From positions 186,001 to 250,000 of the forward strand of contig NZ_BMWC01000006.1 in the NCBI RefSeq assembly GCF_014651035.1: a stretch of 64,000 nucleotides of DNA. Reading direction: 5' to 3'. The notes beneath the pieces are model-generated. The model was given only the letters and a program-made list of their open reading frames with translations. It made no database searches and was not told where the DNA came from. This document shows, piece after piece, positions 51,269 through 58,987 of this stretch; within the stretch, counting starts at the first letter, position 1, and each line of letters starts with the position of its first letter. Source of the DNA: Streptomyces lomondensis (lineage in GTDB: Bacteria; Actinomycetota; Actinomycetes; Streptomycetales; Streptomycetaceae). A program made the position numbers and the translations under genes.

Positions 51269-51748
51269 ATGGGCGAGTTCTGGCCAGTGCCGGACGTGCT
51301 GGCGTATCTGGCCGGGCACTGGAGCGTGGTGCGGTCGGTGCGGGATCTCGCGAGCGGCGCGGAGGGCGAGTTCACCGGGAGCACCAGTTTTCATGCGCTG
51401 GAGACGGGTGGGCTGCTGCACCACGAGTCCGGCACCTTCGTCTGGCAGGGTGTCGCCCGGCCCGCCGAGCGGACGCTGCGGTTCCTGCCGGGCCCCGGCG
51501 GCACGGCGGACGTGCGGTTCGCGGACGGGCGGCCGTTCCACGACCTGGACCTGTCGTCCGGCCGGCATGCCGCCGACCACCCCTGCGCGGCGGATCTCTA
51601 CCGCGGCGAGTTCACGGTCCGCGACGCGGACCACTGGCGGACGGTGTGGCGGGTCCGGGGGCCAGCGAAGGACCTCGTACTGCGCACCGACTACGCGCGC
51701 GAGGACCGACCGGACGCACCACGCACGCGGACGCCGACTGACAGCTGA
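51269..51748 (+). CDS. DUF6314-family protein
   Basis: The 159-residue soluble protein has VLAYLAGHWSVVRSVRDL, FTGSTSFHALETGGLLHHESGTFVWQG, ADVRFADGRPFHDLDLSSGRHAADHPCAADLYRGEF and DHWRTVWRVRGPAKDLVLRTDYAR, the pattern of DUF6314 (calycin-like barrel, function unknown). ATG 51269 has GGGAG just upstream. Divergent from the arabinofuranosidase, convergent with the next gene. Confidence 0.8.
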   Translation: MGEFWPVPDVLAYLAGHWSVVRSVRDLASGAEGEFTGSTSFHALETGGLLHHESGTFVWQGVARPAERTLRFLPGPGGTADVRFADGRPFHDLDLSSGRHAADHPCAADLYRGEFTVRDADHWRTVWRVRGPAKDLVLRTDYAREDRPDAPRTRTPTDS

Positions 51749-51752
51749 GCTA

Positions 51753-52346
51753 CTACGCGCGCGAAGGCTGGACCGGCGCGCCGTCGAACCGCAGGTTCCA
51801 CCGTCCCGCGCGGCCCGTCACGGAAGTCGTCGACAGCGGGCGGACGTCGATGTTCCAGTACGTCGAGGGCGGTGCCTTCAGGGCGTACACCAGCGCGGCC
51901 CGGATCACGGACGGCTCGGCCACCGCCACGACCCGGCAGCCGTCCTCCACGGGCCGGGTGTCGAGCCAGCCGCCGACCCGGGCGATGAAGTCGACCAGCG
52001 ACTCCCCGCCGTGCGGTGTGGCCCGCGGGTCGGCCAGCCACGCGTCCACGGCCTCCGGCTCCCGGGCCATCGCCTCGCCCACGGTCAGCCCGCGCCACCG
52101 GCCCATGTCGCATTCCCGCAGGCCGAGCTGGACCAGCGGCGCGTATCCGAGCCCCTCCCCCGTGGCACGGCTGCGCGGGGCCGGCGAGCAGTAGCGCAGC
52201 TCGGCCGCAGCCAGCGGCAGCAGCTCGTGGGCGGCACGCTCCACCTCGCCCCAGCCGGCCTGGTCCAGCGGCCGGTCGTCCTGGAAACGCTCGGCGAGCG
52301 GCGGTGCGCTGCGCGCGGCGGCGACGAACGTGACCCTCAGTGGCAT
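51753..52346 (-). CDS. Histidine-phosphatase-fold protein lacking the catalytic RHG motif
   Basis: The 197-residue protein follows the phosphoglycerate-mutase fold: ERFQDDRPLDQAGWGEVERAA, CSPAPRSRATGEGLG, LRECDMGRWRGLTVGEAM, PHGGESLVDFIARVGGWLD. The N-terminal RHG triad, normally at the end of strand 1, reads AAARSA, and the second catalytic His (usually SHGGVIR) reads AEPSVIRA. Phosphatase activity is therefore unlikely by the usual mechanism. A promoter is readable upstream (52353-52381). Confidence 0.75.
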   Translation of the reverse strand: MPLRVTFVAAARSAPPLAERFQDDRPLDQAGWGEVERAAHELLPLAAAELRYCSPAPRSRATGEGLGYAPLVQLGLRECDMGRWRGLTVGEAMAREPEAVDAWLADPRATPHGGESLVDFIARVGGWLDTRPVEDGCRVVAVAEPSVIRAALVYALKAPPSTYWNIDVRPLSTTSVTGRAGRWNLRFDGAPVQPSRA

Positions 52347-52352
52347 GCGGCG

Positions 52353-52381
52353 ATCGTGGGTGCAGCAAGTGCGCAGGTCAA
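52353..52381 (-). promoter_or_regulatory. Promoter of the histidine-phosphatase-fold gene
   Basis: TTGACC (-35, 52376-52381), 17-bp spacer, CACGAT (-10, 52353-52358) on the minus strand, 7 bp before the start codon at 52346, so the mRNA would be almost leaderless. Confidence 0.55.
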
Positions 52382-52419
52382 GAGGTGTTACCAGGGAGTT
52401 ACCCAGGGTGCGCCGCACC

Positions 52420-52860
52420 TCACTGGTCGAACAGGAGCGCCATCCAGTCCCCGGGTCGCTCCAGCCCCGCGAACCCGATCTTCTCGTAGACGCCGTGCGC
52501 GTCGTGCGTGGCGAGCAGCACCCGCCGCACCCCGTACTGCCGCAGCTCCTCCCGTACGGCCGCCACGAGCGCGGTGCCGACGCCCTTGCCGCGCACCGAC
52601 GGGTCGACGTACACGTCGCACAGCCACGCGAAGGTCGCCCGGTCCGTGATGACCCGGGCGTACGCCACCTGCTCCCCCGACACCGTGTCGTACACGCCGA
52701 AGTTGAGCGAGCCCTCGATCGCCCGGTCCTGCTTCTCGCGGGGGCGGCCCAGCGCCCAGTACGCGTCGGTGGAGAGCCAGTGGTGGACGCGCCCGGCGTC
52801 GACGCGGGCGGGGTCGGTGGAGATCTCGTAGCCCTCGGGCAGGCTCGGCGTGTCGGTCAT
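52420..52860 (-). CDS. GNAT N-acetyltransferase
   Basis: The 146-residue GNAT protein has WLCDVYVDPSVRGKGVGTALVAAVREELRQYG as the acetyl-CoA site and LATHDAHGVYEKIGFAGLERPGDWMALLF at the end. The LPEGYEISTDPARVDAGRVHHWLSTDAYWA opening is typical of a widespread GNAT subgroup. Substrate unknown. Confidence 0.87.
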   Translation of the reverse strand: MTDTPSLPEGYEISTDPARVDAGRVHHWLSTDAYWALGRPREKQDRAIEGSLNFGVYDTVSGEQVAYARVITDRATFAWLCDVYVDPSVRGKGVGTALVAAVREELRQYGVRRVLLATHDAHGVYEKIGFAGLERPGDWMALLFDQ

Positions 52861-52900
52861 GAGGGGATGCTCGCAGGCCGTCCGGAGGGCCGTCGAGCGG

Positions 52901-54337
52901 TTATCGCAGCACCTCGTCGCAGGCCGTACGCAGCCGCCGTACCCCCTCCGTGATCTCGCCGGTGCCCGCGACCGCCGCGAAGCTCAGCCGGATGTGGGCG
53001 GCCGGCGGCTCGGCGCTGAAGTAGGGGCGGCCGGGGGTGATCGCGACGCCGGCGCGCAGGGCGGCCGCCACCAGGGCCGCCTCGTCGGTGCCCTCGGGCA
53101 GGCGCGGCCACAGGTGGTAGCCGCCGGACGGGACGTGCGGCAGCGCGAGTTCCGGCAGGTGCAGCCCGAGCGCGGCGGTCATCGCGTCCCGGCGCGCCTT
53201 CAACTCCGCGGACACCGACCGCAGATGACGCGGCCAGGCGGGCGAGCCGACGAGTTCGAGCGCGGCCTCCTGAAGCGGCCGGGGCACGAAGAAGGTGTCG
53301 ACGACCTGGATGGCGCGCAGCCGCTCCAGCACCGGCCCGCGCGCGGCGAGGGCGCTCACGCGGAAGCTCGGCGAGGTCGCCTTGGTCAGCGAGGAGACGT
53401 GCACGACGACGCCGTCGGGGTCGTCGGCGGCCAGCGGGCGCGGCAGCGGCCCCGCGTCCTCGTGCACGAGCCGCCGTACGAAGTCGTCCTCGATGACGAA
53501 GGCGCCCGCCCGGCGGGCGATGCGCAGCACCTCGGCGCGCCGCTCGGGCGCGAGCACGGCACCGGTGGGGTTCTGGAAGAGCGGCTGGCAGACGAGGGCC
53601 GGGGCGCCGGTGGCCCGGAACGCGTCGGCGAGCAGCGCCGGTCGCACCCCGTCGGCGTCCACCGGGACGGGCACCGGGCGCAGGCCCGCGGCACGGGCGA
53701 TGGCGAGCATGCCGGGGTACGTCGGCGACTCGACCAGGACGGGTGCGCCGGGCGGGGCGAGGGCGCGCAGGGCGGTGGTGAGCGCGGACTGCCCGCCCGC
53801 GGTGACCAGCACCTCGGCGGCCGTGACCGAGCCGCCGATGCTCCGCGCGAACCATTCGCGCAGCTCGGGCAGCCCCTCCATGGGCGGGCGCCCCCAGGCC
53901 CCGGGCCGGCGTCCGGCGCGCGACAGGGCGGCGGCCATCGCCCGCTCCGGCTGCAACGACGGGTGCAGATAGCCGCCGTTGAACTCGATCACGCCGGGCG
54001 GCGGGGCGGCCAGCGACACCAGCACCCCGGAGGCGTCCACCGAGCGCGGGACGAGATCGGCGGCGCCGTCCGCGCTGAGCGCGACCTCCTGCCAGGAGGT
54101 GTCCCCGGCCGGAGCCGGAGCCGTCCGGGGCTGAGCCCGGAAGGCGCCCGCGCCGGGCCGGGTGACGACCAGGCCTTCGGCCGCGAGCTGCGCGAGGGCC
54201 CGCGACACGGTCACGGGACTCACCCGGAACCGTTCGACGAGGGCCCGGCTCGACGGCAGCTTTCCACCGGGCGAGTAGCGGTCCAGCTCCCGCCGCAGCT
54301 GTTCCGCCAGTTCACCGACGCTGCTACGCTCTTGCAT
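52901..54337 (-). CDS. MocR-type GntR/aminotransferase regulator
   Basis: The 478-residue protein joins a GntR winged helix (GELAEQLRRELDRYSPGGKLPSSRALVERFRVSPVTVSRALAQLAAEGLV) to a class I aminotransferase fold (EFNGGYLHPSLQP, VTAAEVLVTAGGQSAL, VESPTYPGMLAIARAAG, PLFQNPTGAVL, PLP lysine in HVSSLTKATSPSFRVS). Its ATG overlaps that of the divergent EamA exporter, and palindromes cover both starts, so it very probably controls that gene and itself, with PLP or an amino acid as ligand. No Shine-Dalgarno sequence; leaderless. Confidence 0.9.
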   Translation of the reverse strand: MQERSSVGELAEQLRRELDRYSPGGKLPSSRALVERFRVSPVTVSRALAQLAAEGLVVTRPGAGAFRAQPRTAPAPAGDTSWQEVALSADGAADLVPRSVDASGVLVSLAAPPPGVIEFNGGYLHPSLQPERAMAAALSRAGRRPGAWGRPPMEGLPELREWFARSIGGSVTAAEVLVTAGGQSALTTALRALAPPGAPVLVESPTYPGMLAIARAAGLRPVPVPVDADGVRPALLADAFRATGAPALVCQPLFQNPTGAVLAPERRAEVLRIARRAGAFVIEDDFVRRLVHEDAGPLPRPLAADDPDGVVVHVSSLTKATSPSFRVSALAARGPVLERLRAIQVVDTFFVPRPLQEAALELVGSPAWPRHLRSVSAELKARRDAMTAALGLHLPELALPHVPSGGYHLWPRLPEGTDEAALVAAALRAGVAITPGRPYFSAEPPAAHIRLSFAAVAGTGEITEGVRRLRTACDEVLR

Positions 54338-54359
54338 GAGAGCACAGAGTAGCGCTACT
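54323..54359. promoter_or_regulatory. Shared operator over the divergent MocR/EamA starts
   Basis: GCTCT-TGCATG-AGAGC (54328-54343) is centred on the overlapping start codons, and AGTAGCGCTACT (54348-54359) is a perfect 12-bp palindrome just inside the EamA gene. GCTAC at 54323 repeats its half-site. Confidence 0.6.
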
Positions 54360-55256
54360 GCCGCACCACCGATAGCAGTCGCCACCGCGGAGCCGGACCG
54401 CCCCGGCTTCGGCACCCTCCAGGCCGCCCTCGGGGTCATCGCCTTCTCCCTCACGTTCCCGGCCACCGCCTGGGGGCTGGAGGGCTTCGGAACCTGGTCG
54501 CTGGTCGCCGTGCGCAGCGTCCTCGCCGCGGCGATCGCGGGCGGCGCCCTGCTGTGGCTGCGCGTGCCGCTGCCCGACCGCCGCCACTGGCCCGGCCTCG
54601 CGGTCGTCGGGGCCGGTGTCGTCCTCGGCTTCCCGCTGCTGACCACGCTCGCGCTGGAGACCTCGACCACCGCGCACGCCGCCGTCGTGGTCGGTCTGCT
54701 CCCGCTGACCACCGCGCTCCTGTCCGCCCTGCGCGTCGGCACCCGGCCCTCGCGCAGCTTCTGGATCGCGGCCCTCGCGGGCGCGGCGGCGGTACTGGCC
54801 TTCACCGTGCAGCAGAGCGGCGGCGCCCTGACCACCGCCGACCTGTACCTCTTCGCGGCGCTGCTGGTGTGCGCGGCCGGCTACACCGAGGGCGGCCGGC
54901 TCGCCCGGGTCATGCCGGGCTGGCAGGTCATCGGCTGGGCACTGGTGCTGTGCCTGCCACCGGCCGTGCCCGTCGCCGCGCTCGCCCTGGCGCAGGAGCC
55001 GGTGCACCTGACCGCGCACAGCGTCGCCGGGCTGCTGTGGGTCGCGGCGGGCTCGCAGTTCCTCGGGCTGGTCGTCTGGTACCGGGGCATGGCGGCCATC
55101 GGCATCCCCAAGGCCAGCCAGTTGCAGCTGGCCCAGCCCCTGCTCACACTGGTGTGGTCGGTGCTGCTGCTGGGCGAGCACCTGACGGTGGCCGCCCCGC
55201 TGACGGCCGCCGCGGTGCTGGTCTGCATCGCCGTCACACAACGGGCGCGCGGCTGA
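54336..55256 (+). CDS. EamA-family (DMT) transporter
   Basis: The 306-residue membrane protein has ten hydrophobic helices forming two EamA repeats (first LQAALGVIAFSLTFPATAWGL..., second VIGWALVLCLPPAVPV...). The second ends GIPKASQLQLAQPLLTLVWSVLLLGEHLTVAAPLTAAAVLVCIAVT, the family hallmark. It probably exports an amino acid or related metabolite. ATG 54336 lies within the complement of the MocR start; the lack of a ribosome site suggests a leaderless mRNA. Confidence 0.88.
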   Translation: MRAQSSATAAPPIAVATAEPDRPGFGTLQAALGVIAFSLTFPATAWGLEGFGTWSLVAVRSVLAAAIAGGALLWLRVPLPDRRHWPGLAVVGAGVVLGFPLLTTLALETSTTAHAAVVVGLLPLTTALLSALRVGTRPSRSFWIAALAGAAAVLAFTVQQSGGALTTADLYLFAALLVCAAGYTEGGRLARVMPGWQVIGWALVLCLPPAVPVAALALAQEPVHLTAHSVAGLLWVAAGSQFLGLVVWYRGMAAIGIPKASQLQLAQPLLTLVWSVLLLGEHLTVAAPLTAAAVLVCIAVTQRARG

Positions 55257-55348
55257 GCAGGGCGGTGTACGGCCCCTGCCAACCGGCGCCCCCCGCCGTA
55301 GACTCAAGGCCACGGACCGCTGCTCCGCACATCGTGAGGAGGCCCCAG

Positions 55349-55549
55349 ATGCGCGCAACCGTGGGCGACCAGCTTGTCCAGCACGGCAGGGTGGTCGGTC
55401 AGCACGACAAGGTCGGCGAGATCGTCGAAGTGCTGGGCGAGGGAGGCAACCCCCCGTACCGCGTCCGGTTCGAGGACGGGCACGAGGGCGTCTGCTCACC
55501 GGGACCCGACACAGAGATCCGTCACAGGGAGACCACCACCGGGCCGTGA
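55349..55549 (+). CDS. DUF1918-domain protein (66 aa)
   Basis: A short basic/acidic protein: MRATVGDQLVQHGRVVGQHD, then VGEIVEVLGEGGNPPYRVRFEDGHEGVCSPGPDTEI. This is the DUF1918 SH3-like barrel common in actinobacteria, function unknown. ATG 55349 has GAGGAGG upstream, an excellent ribosome site. Its stop is 1 bp from the stop of the convergent glycoside-hydrolase gene. Confidence 0.87.
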   Translation: MRATVGDQLVQHGRVVGQHDKVGEIVEVLGEGGNPPYRVRFEDGHEGVCSPGPDTEIRHRETTTGP

Positions 55550-55550
55550 T

Positions 55551-56816
55551 TCAGCGCGGGGGACTCGCCGGCTGCCCGTAGTGGTCGGCGACCACCCTCG
55601 CCCTCGCCCCGATCCGATCGGCCGCCACGTCCTTGGCGGCGAAGTAGAGGTGCCCGCGCACCTGAGCGTGCTCCTTGGCGAGCGTCAGGTGCCGGGACAA
55701 CTCGGCCGGGTCCTGCCAGGCCGCGGGCTGCGCGGGATCACCGGCCTTGTACAGCGCCTCCCCCACGTAGAGCTGCGTCGAGGTGCCGCGCGCGACCTCC
55801 GCCCACCAGGGCAGGAGCTTGGCGTAGTCGGCGGCGGCGAACCCGATGTTCCAGTACAGCTGCGGGACGATGTAGTCGATCCAGCTCTCGCGCACCCACT
55901 TGCGCGTGTCCGCGTGCAGGTCGTCGTACGTCTGCACGCCCGCGCGCGAGTCCGAGCCGAGCGGGTCGGTCGCGGCGTTGCGCCACACACCGAAGGGGCT
56001 GATGCCGAAGCGGGCGCCCGGCCGGACCTCCTTGACGCGGCCCGCGGTCTCCCGCACCAGCCGGTCGATGTTGTCCCGCCGCCAGGCGGCCCGGTCCGGG
56101 AAGCCGGCGCCGTACTCGTCGTAGGCCGCGTCGTCGTCGAAGCTCTGGCCCGCCACGGGGTACGGGTAGAAGTAGTCGTCGAAGTGGACGCCGTCGACGG
56201 GGTACTTCGCCACCGCGTCGAGCATCGCGTCCTGCACGAAGGCGCGGACCTCGGGCAGCCCCGGGTTGTAGTAGAGCTTCCCGCCGTACGGCACCACCCA
56301 CTCCGGGTTCTTCCGGGCGGGGTGCGAGGCGGCGAGCCGGGTCGGGTCGGTGTGGGCGGCGACCCGGTACGGGTTGAACCAGGCGTGCAGGTGCAGGCCG
56401 CGGGCGTGGGCCTCCTCGACGGCCGTGCCCAGCGGGTCCCAGCCCGGGTCCTGGCCCTGGGTGCCGGTGAGGTACTGCGACCACGGCTCGTACGGCGAGG
56501 GCCACAGGGCGTCCGCCGCGGGCCGCACCTGGAAGACGATGGTGTTGAGCCGGTTGCGGACCGCCGTGTCGAGGTGGGTGAGCAGCTCCGCGCGCTGCTG
56601 CGTGACGGTCAGCCCGGGTTTCGACGGCCAGTCGCGGTTGGCCACGGTCGCGAGCCACACGCCCCGCATCTCGGAGACCGGCGCCCGGCCGCCGCCCTTG
56701 CCGTCCTTGCCGTGCTTGCCGTCCCTTCCGGGTGCGGCCGACGCCGGAGGCATCATCGTGAAAGCCGACAGCGCCGCCACCGCGAACGCCCTGCGTGACA
56801 CTCGTCCCATCCGCAT
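55551..56816 (-). CDS. Secreted GHL10/DUF187-type glycoside hydrolase
   Basis: The 421-residue protein has a twin-arginine-like signal (RVSRRAFAVAALSAFTM), a Gly/Lys linker, then the family-10-like barrel: MRGVWLATVANRDWPSKPGLTV, LNTIVFQVRPAADALWPS, GLHLHAWFNPYRVA, KLYYNPGLPEVRAFVQDAM, YPVDGVHFDDYFYPYP, FGISPFGVWRN and IDYIVPQLYWNIGF. The family includes enzymes acting on peptidoglycan or uronic-acid glycans; substrate is not known here. Starts 56816 and 56810 are both possible; 56810 has GGGG 7 nt upstream. Confidence 0.87.
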   Translation of the reverse strand: MRMGRVSRRAFAVAALSAFTMMPPASAAPGRDGKHGKDGKGGGRAPVSEMRGVWLATVANRDWPSKPGLTVTQQRAELLTHLDTAVRNRLNTIVFQVRPAADALWPSPYEPWSQYLTGTQGQDPGWDPLGTAVEEAHARGLHLHAWFNPYRVAAHTDPTRLAASHPARKNPEWVVPYGGKLYYNPGLPEVRAFVQDAMLDAVAKYPVDGVHFDDYFYPYPVAGQSFDDDAAYDEYGAGFPDRAAWRRDNIDRLVRETAGRVKEVRPGARFGISPFGVWRNAATDPLGSDSRAGVQTYDDLHADTRKWVRESWIDYIVPQLYWNIGFAAADYAKLLPWWAEVARGTSTQLYVGEALYKAGDPAQPAAWQDPAELSRHLTLAKEHAQVRGHLYFAAKDVAADRIGARARVVADHYGQPASPPR

Positions 56817-56990
56817 GCCCCAAAAAGCCGCGGATCCGCCCGGTCGCGGATCGCTCCGGGCCCAGCATGCCCGACGGGGAACCGCCCCCCGCGATCGATC
56901 ATCGATACTTGGGAGTAACGTGCACGAACGGAGCAGGCACCGGGACCCGGCGAACCTGCCCGGTCGTGGATCAGCAGCGAAAGGGACGAT

Positions 56991-57866
56991 GTGACGGAGA
57001 CCCCAGCGGGAGACATTGCACGCGTCGGAGTCGTGGGCTGCGGTCAGATGGGCGCGGGCATCGCCGAGGTGTGCGCCCGGGCCGGCCTGGACGTCATGGT
57101 CGCCGAGACCACCGGCGAGGCCCTGGAGATCGGCCGCACCCGGCTGTTCAACTCCCTGGCCAAGGCCGCCGAGCGCGGCAAGATCACCGAGGAGGAGCAG
57201 GAGGCCACGCTGGCCCGCCTGAGCTTCACCACGGACCTCGGCGAGTTCGCCGACCGTGACCTGGTGATCGAGGCCGTCGTCGAGAACGAGCAGGTCAAGA
57301 CCGAGATCTTCCAGGTGCTGGACCAGGTCGTGACCCGGCCGGACGCCATCCTGGCCTCCAACACCTCGTCGATCCCGCTGGTGAAGCTGGCGGTGGCGAC
57401 CTCGCGGCCCGACCAGGTCATCGGCATCCACTTCTTCAACCCGGCCCCGGTGCAGAAGCTCGTCGAGCTGATCCCGGCGCTCACCACGTCCGAGGGCACC
57501 ATCAGCCGCGCCCAGCTGTTCGCGGAGAAGCTGCTGGGCAAGCACGCGATCCGCGCCCAGGACCGGTCCGGCTTCGTGGTCAACGCGCTGCTGATCCCCT
57601 ACCTGCTCTCCGCGATCCGCATGTTCGAGACGGGTATCGCCAGCCGCGAGGACATCGACAACGGCATGGAGATGGGCTGCGCCCACCCGATGGGCCCGCT
57701 GAAGCTGTCCGACCTGATCGGCCTGGACACGGTCGCCTCGGTCGCGCAGTCCATGTACGAGGAGTACAAGGAACCCCTGTACGCCGCTCCCCCGCTCCTC
57801 CAGCGCATGGTCGACGCGGGCCGGCTGGGCCGCAAGACCGGCTCCGGCTTCTACACGTACGGCTGA
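56991..57866 (+). CDS. 3-hydroxybutyryl-CoA dehydrogenase
   Basis: The 291-residue enzyme oxidises or reduces 3-hydroxyacyl-CoA with NAD(P). It has the dinucleotide motif VGVVGCGQMGAGIAEV, VIEAVVENEQVKTEIF, LASNTSSIPLVKLA, the catalytic His/Glu region VIGIHFFNPAPVQKLVELIP, DRSGFVVNALLIPYL and MGCAHPMGPLKLSDLIGLD. GTG 56991 has AGGGA upstream. It may serve butyryl/crotonyl-CoA metabolism or beta-oxidation. It stands alone, ended by a strong hairpin. Symbol varies (hbd, fadB2, paaH), so none is given. Confidence 0.92.
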   Translation: MTETPAGDIARVGVVGCGQMGAGIAEVCARAGLDVMVAETTGEALEIGRTRLFNSLAKAAERGKITEEEQEATLARLSFTTDLGEFADRDLVIEAVVENEQVKTEIFQVLDQVVTRPDAILASNTSSIPLVKLAVATSRPDQVIGIHFFNPAPVQKLVELIPALTTSEGTISRAQLFAEKLLGKHAIRAQDRSGFVVNALLIPYLLSAIRMFETGIASREDIDNGMEMGCAHPMGPLKLSDLIGLDTVASVAQSMYEEYKEPLYAAPPLLQRMVDAGRLGRKTGSGFYTYG

Positions 57867-57912
57867 GAGATCCCCACGGCCGATTACGGACCGTCAGAAT
57901 CCGGCCAGCACA

Positions 57913-57944
57913 CGGGCCCGGCACCGGAAAGGGTGCCGGGCCCG
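57913..57944. terminator. Terminator of the hydroxybutyryl-CoA dehydrogenase gene
   Basis: A perfect 13-bp GC-rich stem (57913-57925 with 57932-57944) and 6-nt loop, 46 bp after the stop. Confidence 0.85.
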
Positions 57945-58076
57945 CGGCATTCACACACCGTGTGCGCGGCGGGCTCGCATATGCCCCTCGCACACGCTTA
58001 CCAGGCGCCCACCAGGCGAGTTGACTCCTCATGCGCATGCAAGGGATGTGACACGACTACGGAAAGGAGCGGACTT

Positions 58077-58334
58077 GTGACCGCCGATCCCGAGCATCCC
58101 GTCGTCCATGGAGAACTCGCAGAGTTACGACGCCGCCTCGATGTGGCATACGCCCGCGTCGAGGGCGGACTGGCTCTGCTCAGCCACCGCACCGAGGAGA
58201 CCGCCAAGGAGATCGAGGAGCTCAACACCCGTATCCACACGCTCGAACACGCGCGCTGGCCGCTGCCCGCGGTCGCCGCCCTCACCGCCGTGGGTGCCCT
58301 CGTCGTGGCGATCTGGCAGGCACTGGGACGTTGA
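58077..58334 (+). CDS. Small coiled-coil membrane protein (85 aa)
   Basis: GTG 58077 follows AAAGGAG. The protein has a heptad-like charged helix (VVHGELAELRRRLDVAYARVEGGLALLSHRTEETAKEIEELNTRIHTLEHAR), a predicted coiled coil of about 50 residues. One C-terminal TM helix (LPAVAALTAVGALVVAIWQAL) ends at the stop, giving a tail-anchored protein with its coiled coil in the cytoplasm. No family is known to me. It converges with the Nudix gene, whose stop is 1 bp away. Confidence 0.8.
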   Translation: MTADPEHPVVHGELAELRRRLDVAYARVEGGLALLSHRTEETAKEIEELNTRIHTLEHARWPLPAVAALTAVGALVVAIWQALGR

Positions 58335-58335
58335 C

Positions 58336-58881
58336 TCAGGGCAGCGTGTCGTGACCGAGCCTGAGATGGTGCAGCAGAAGTAACGCGGCCGCCATGTTGG
58401 CGGCCGGGACCTCGCCGCGGGCGACCATGTCGGGGACGAGCTTGAGGGGAACCCATTCCCGGCGGTCCGACTCGAAGTCGTCCACGGGGTGTCCGACGTA
58501 CTCGCCCTCGTCGGCCCAGTACACGTGGTGCCGGGCGTCGGTGAGCCCGTTGGACGGCTCCACGCTCATCAGGTGGTGCAGGGGTCCCGGCCGCCAGCCG
58601 GTCTCCTCCTCCAGTTCCCTGGCGGCCGCGCGGGCGATGTCCTCGCCGTCCTCGACCACTCCCGCCGCGAGTTCCCACCCCCAGCTGTCGGTGATGAAGC
58701 GGTGCCGCCAGAGCAGCAGCACCTCGTTGGCCTCGTTCACCACCGTGGCCACGGCGACGGGCCGCAGCCGTATGAGGAAGTGGTCGAGGTGCCGGCCGTC
58801 CGGCAGTTCGACATCCGCGAGATTGACGCTGAACCAGCGGTTTGAGTACACAGCTTGTTCGTTGTGTTTCGTCCACTGCAC
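58336..58881 (-). CDS. Nudix hydrolase (ADP-ribose pyrophosphatase-like)
   Basis: The 181-residue protein opens VQWTKHNEQAVYSNRWFSVNLADVELPDGRHLDHFLIRL and carries a Nudix box (AAGVVEDGEDIARAAARELEEETGW) with the RELEEETG core, after VLLLWRHRFITDSWGWELA. The position of the box and SVEPSNGLTDARHHVYWAD resemble ADP-ribose or sugar-nucleotide pyrophosphatases. GTG 58881 with GGTGG upstream is chosen over the longer frame, which is antisense to the regulator gene. It is 106 bp downstream of the NsdA-like gene and may be transcribed with it. Confidence 0.87.
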   Translation of the reverse strand: MQWTKHNEQAVYSNRWFSVNLADVELPDGRHLDHFLIRLRPVAVATVVNEANEVLLLWRHRFITDSWGWELAAGVVEDGEDIARAAARELEEETGWRPGPLHHLMSVEPSNGLTDARHHVYWADEGEYVGHPVDDFESDRREWVPLKLVPDMVARGEVPAANMAAALLLLHHLRLGHDTLP

Positions 58882-58987
58882 GGTTCTGCCACCTTCCGTC
58901 GAGTAAGGGGCAATATCGCAGCAGGGACGTGGTGACAGCAGGCGCACAGGGAGCGGCTCGGGATCAGGCGGACGCCGCTGCCCTGAT

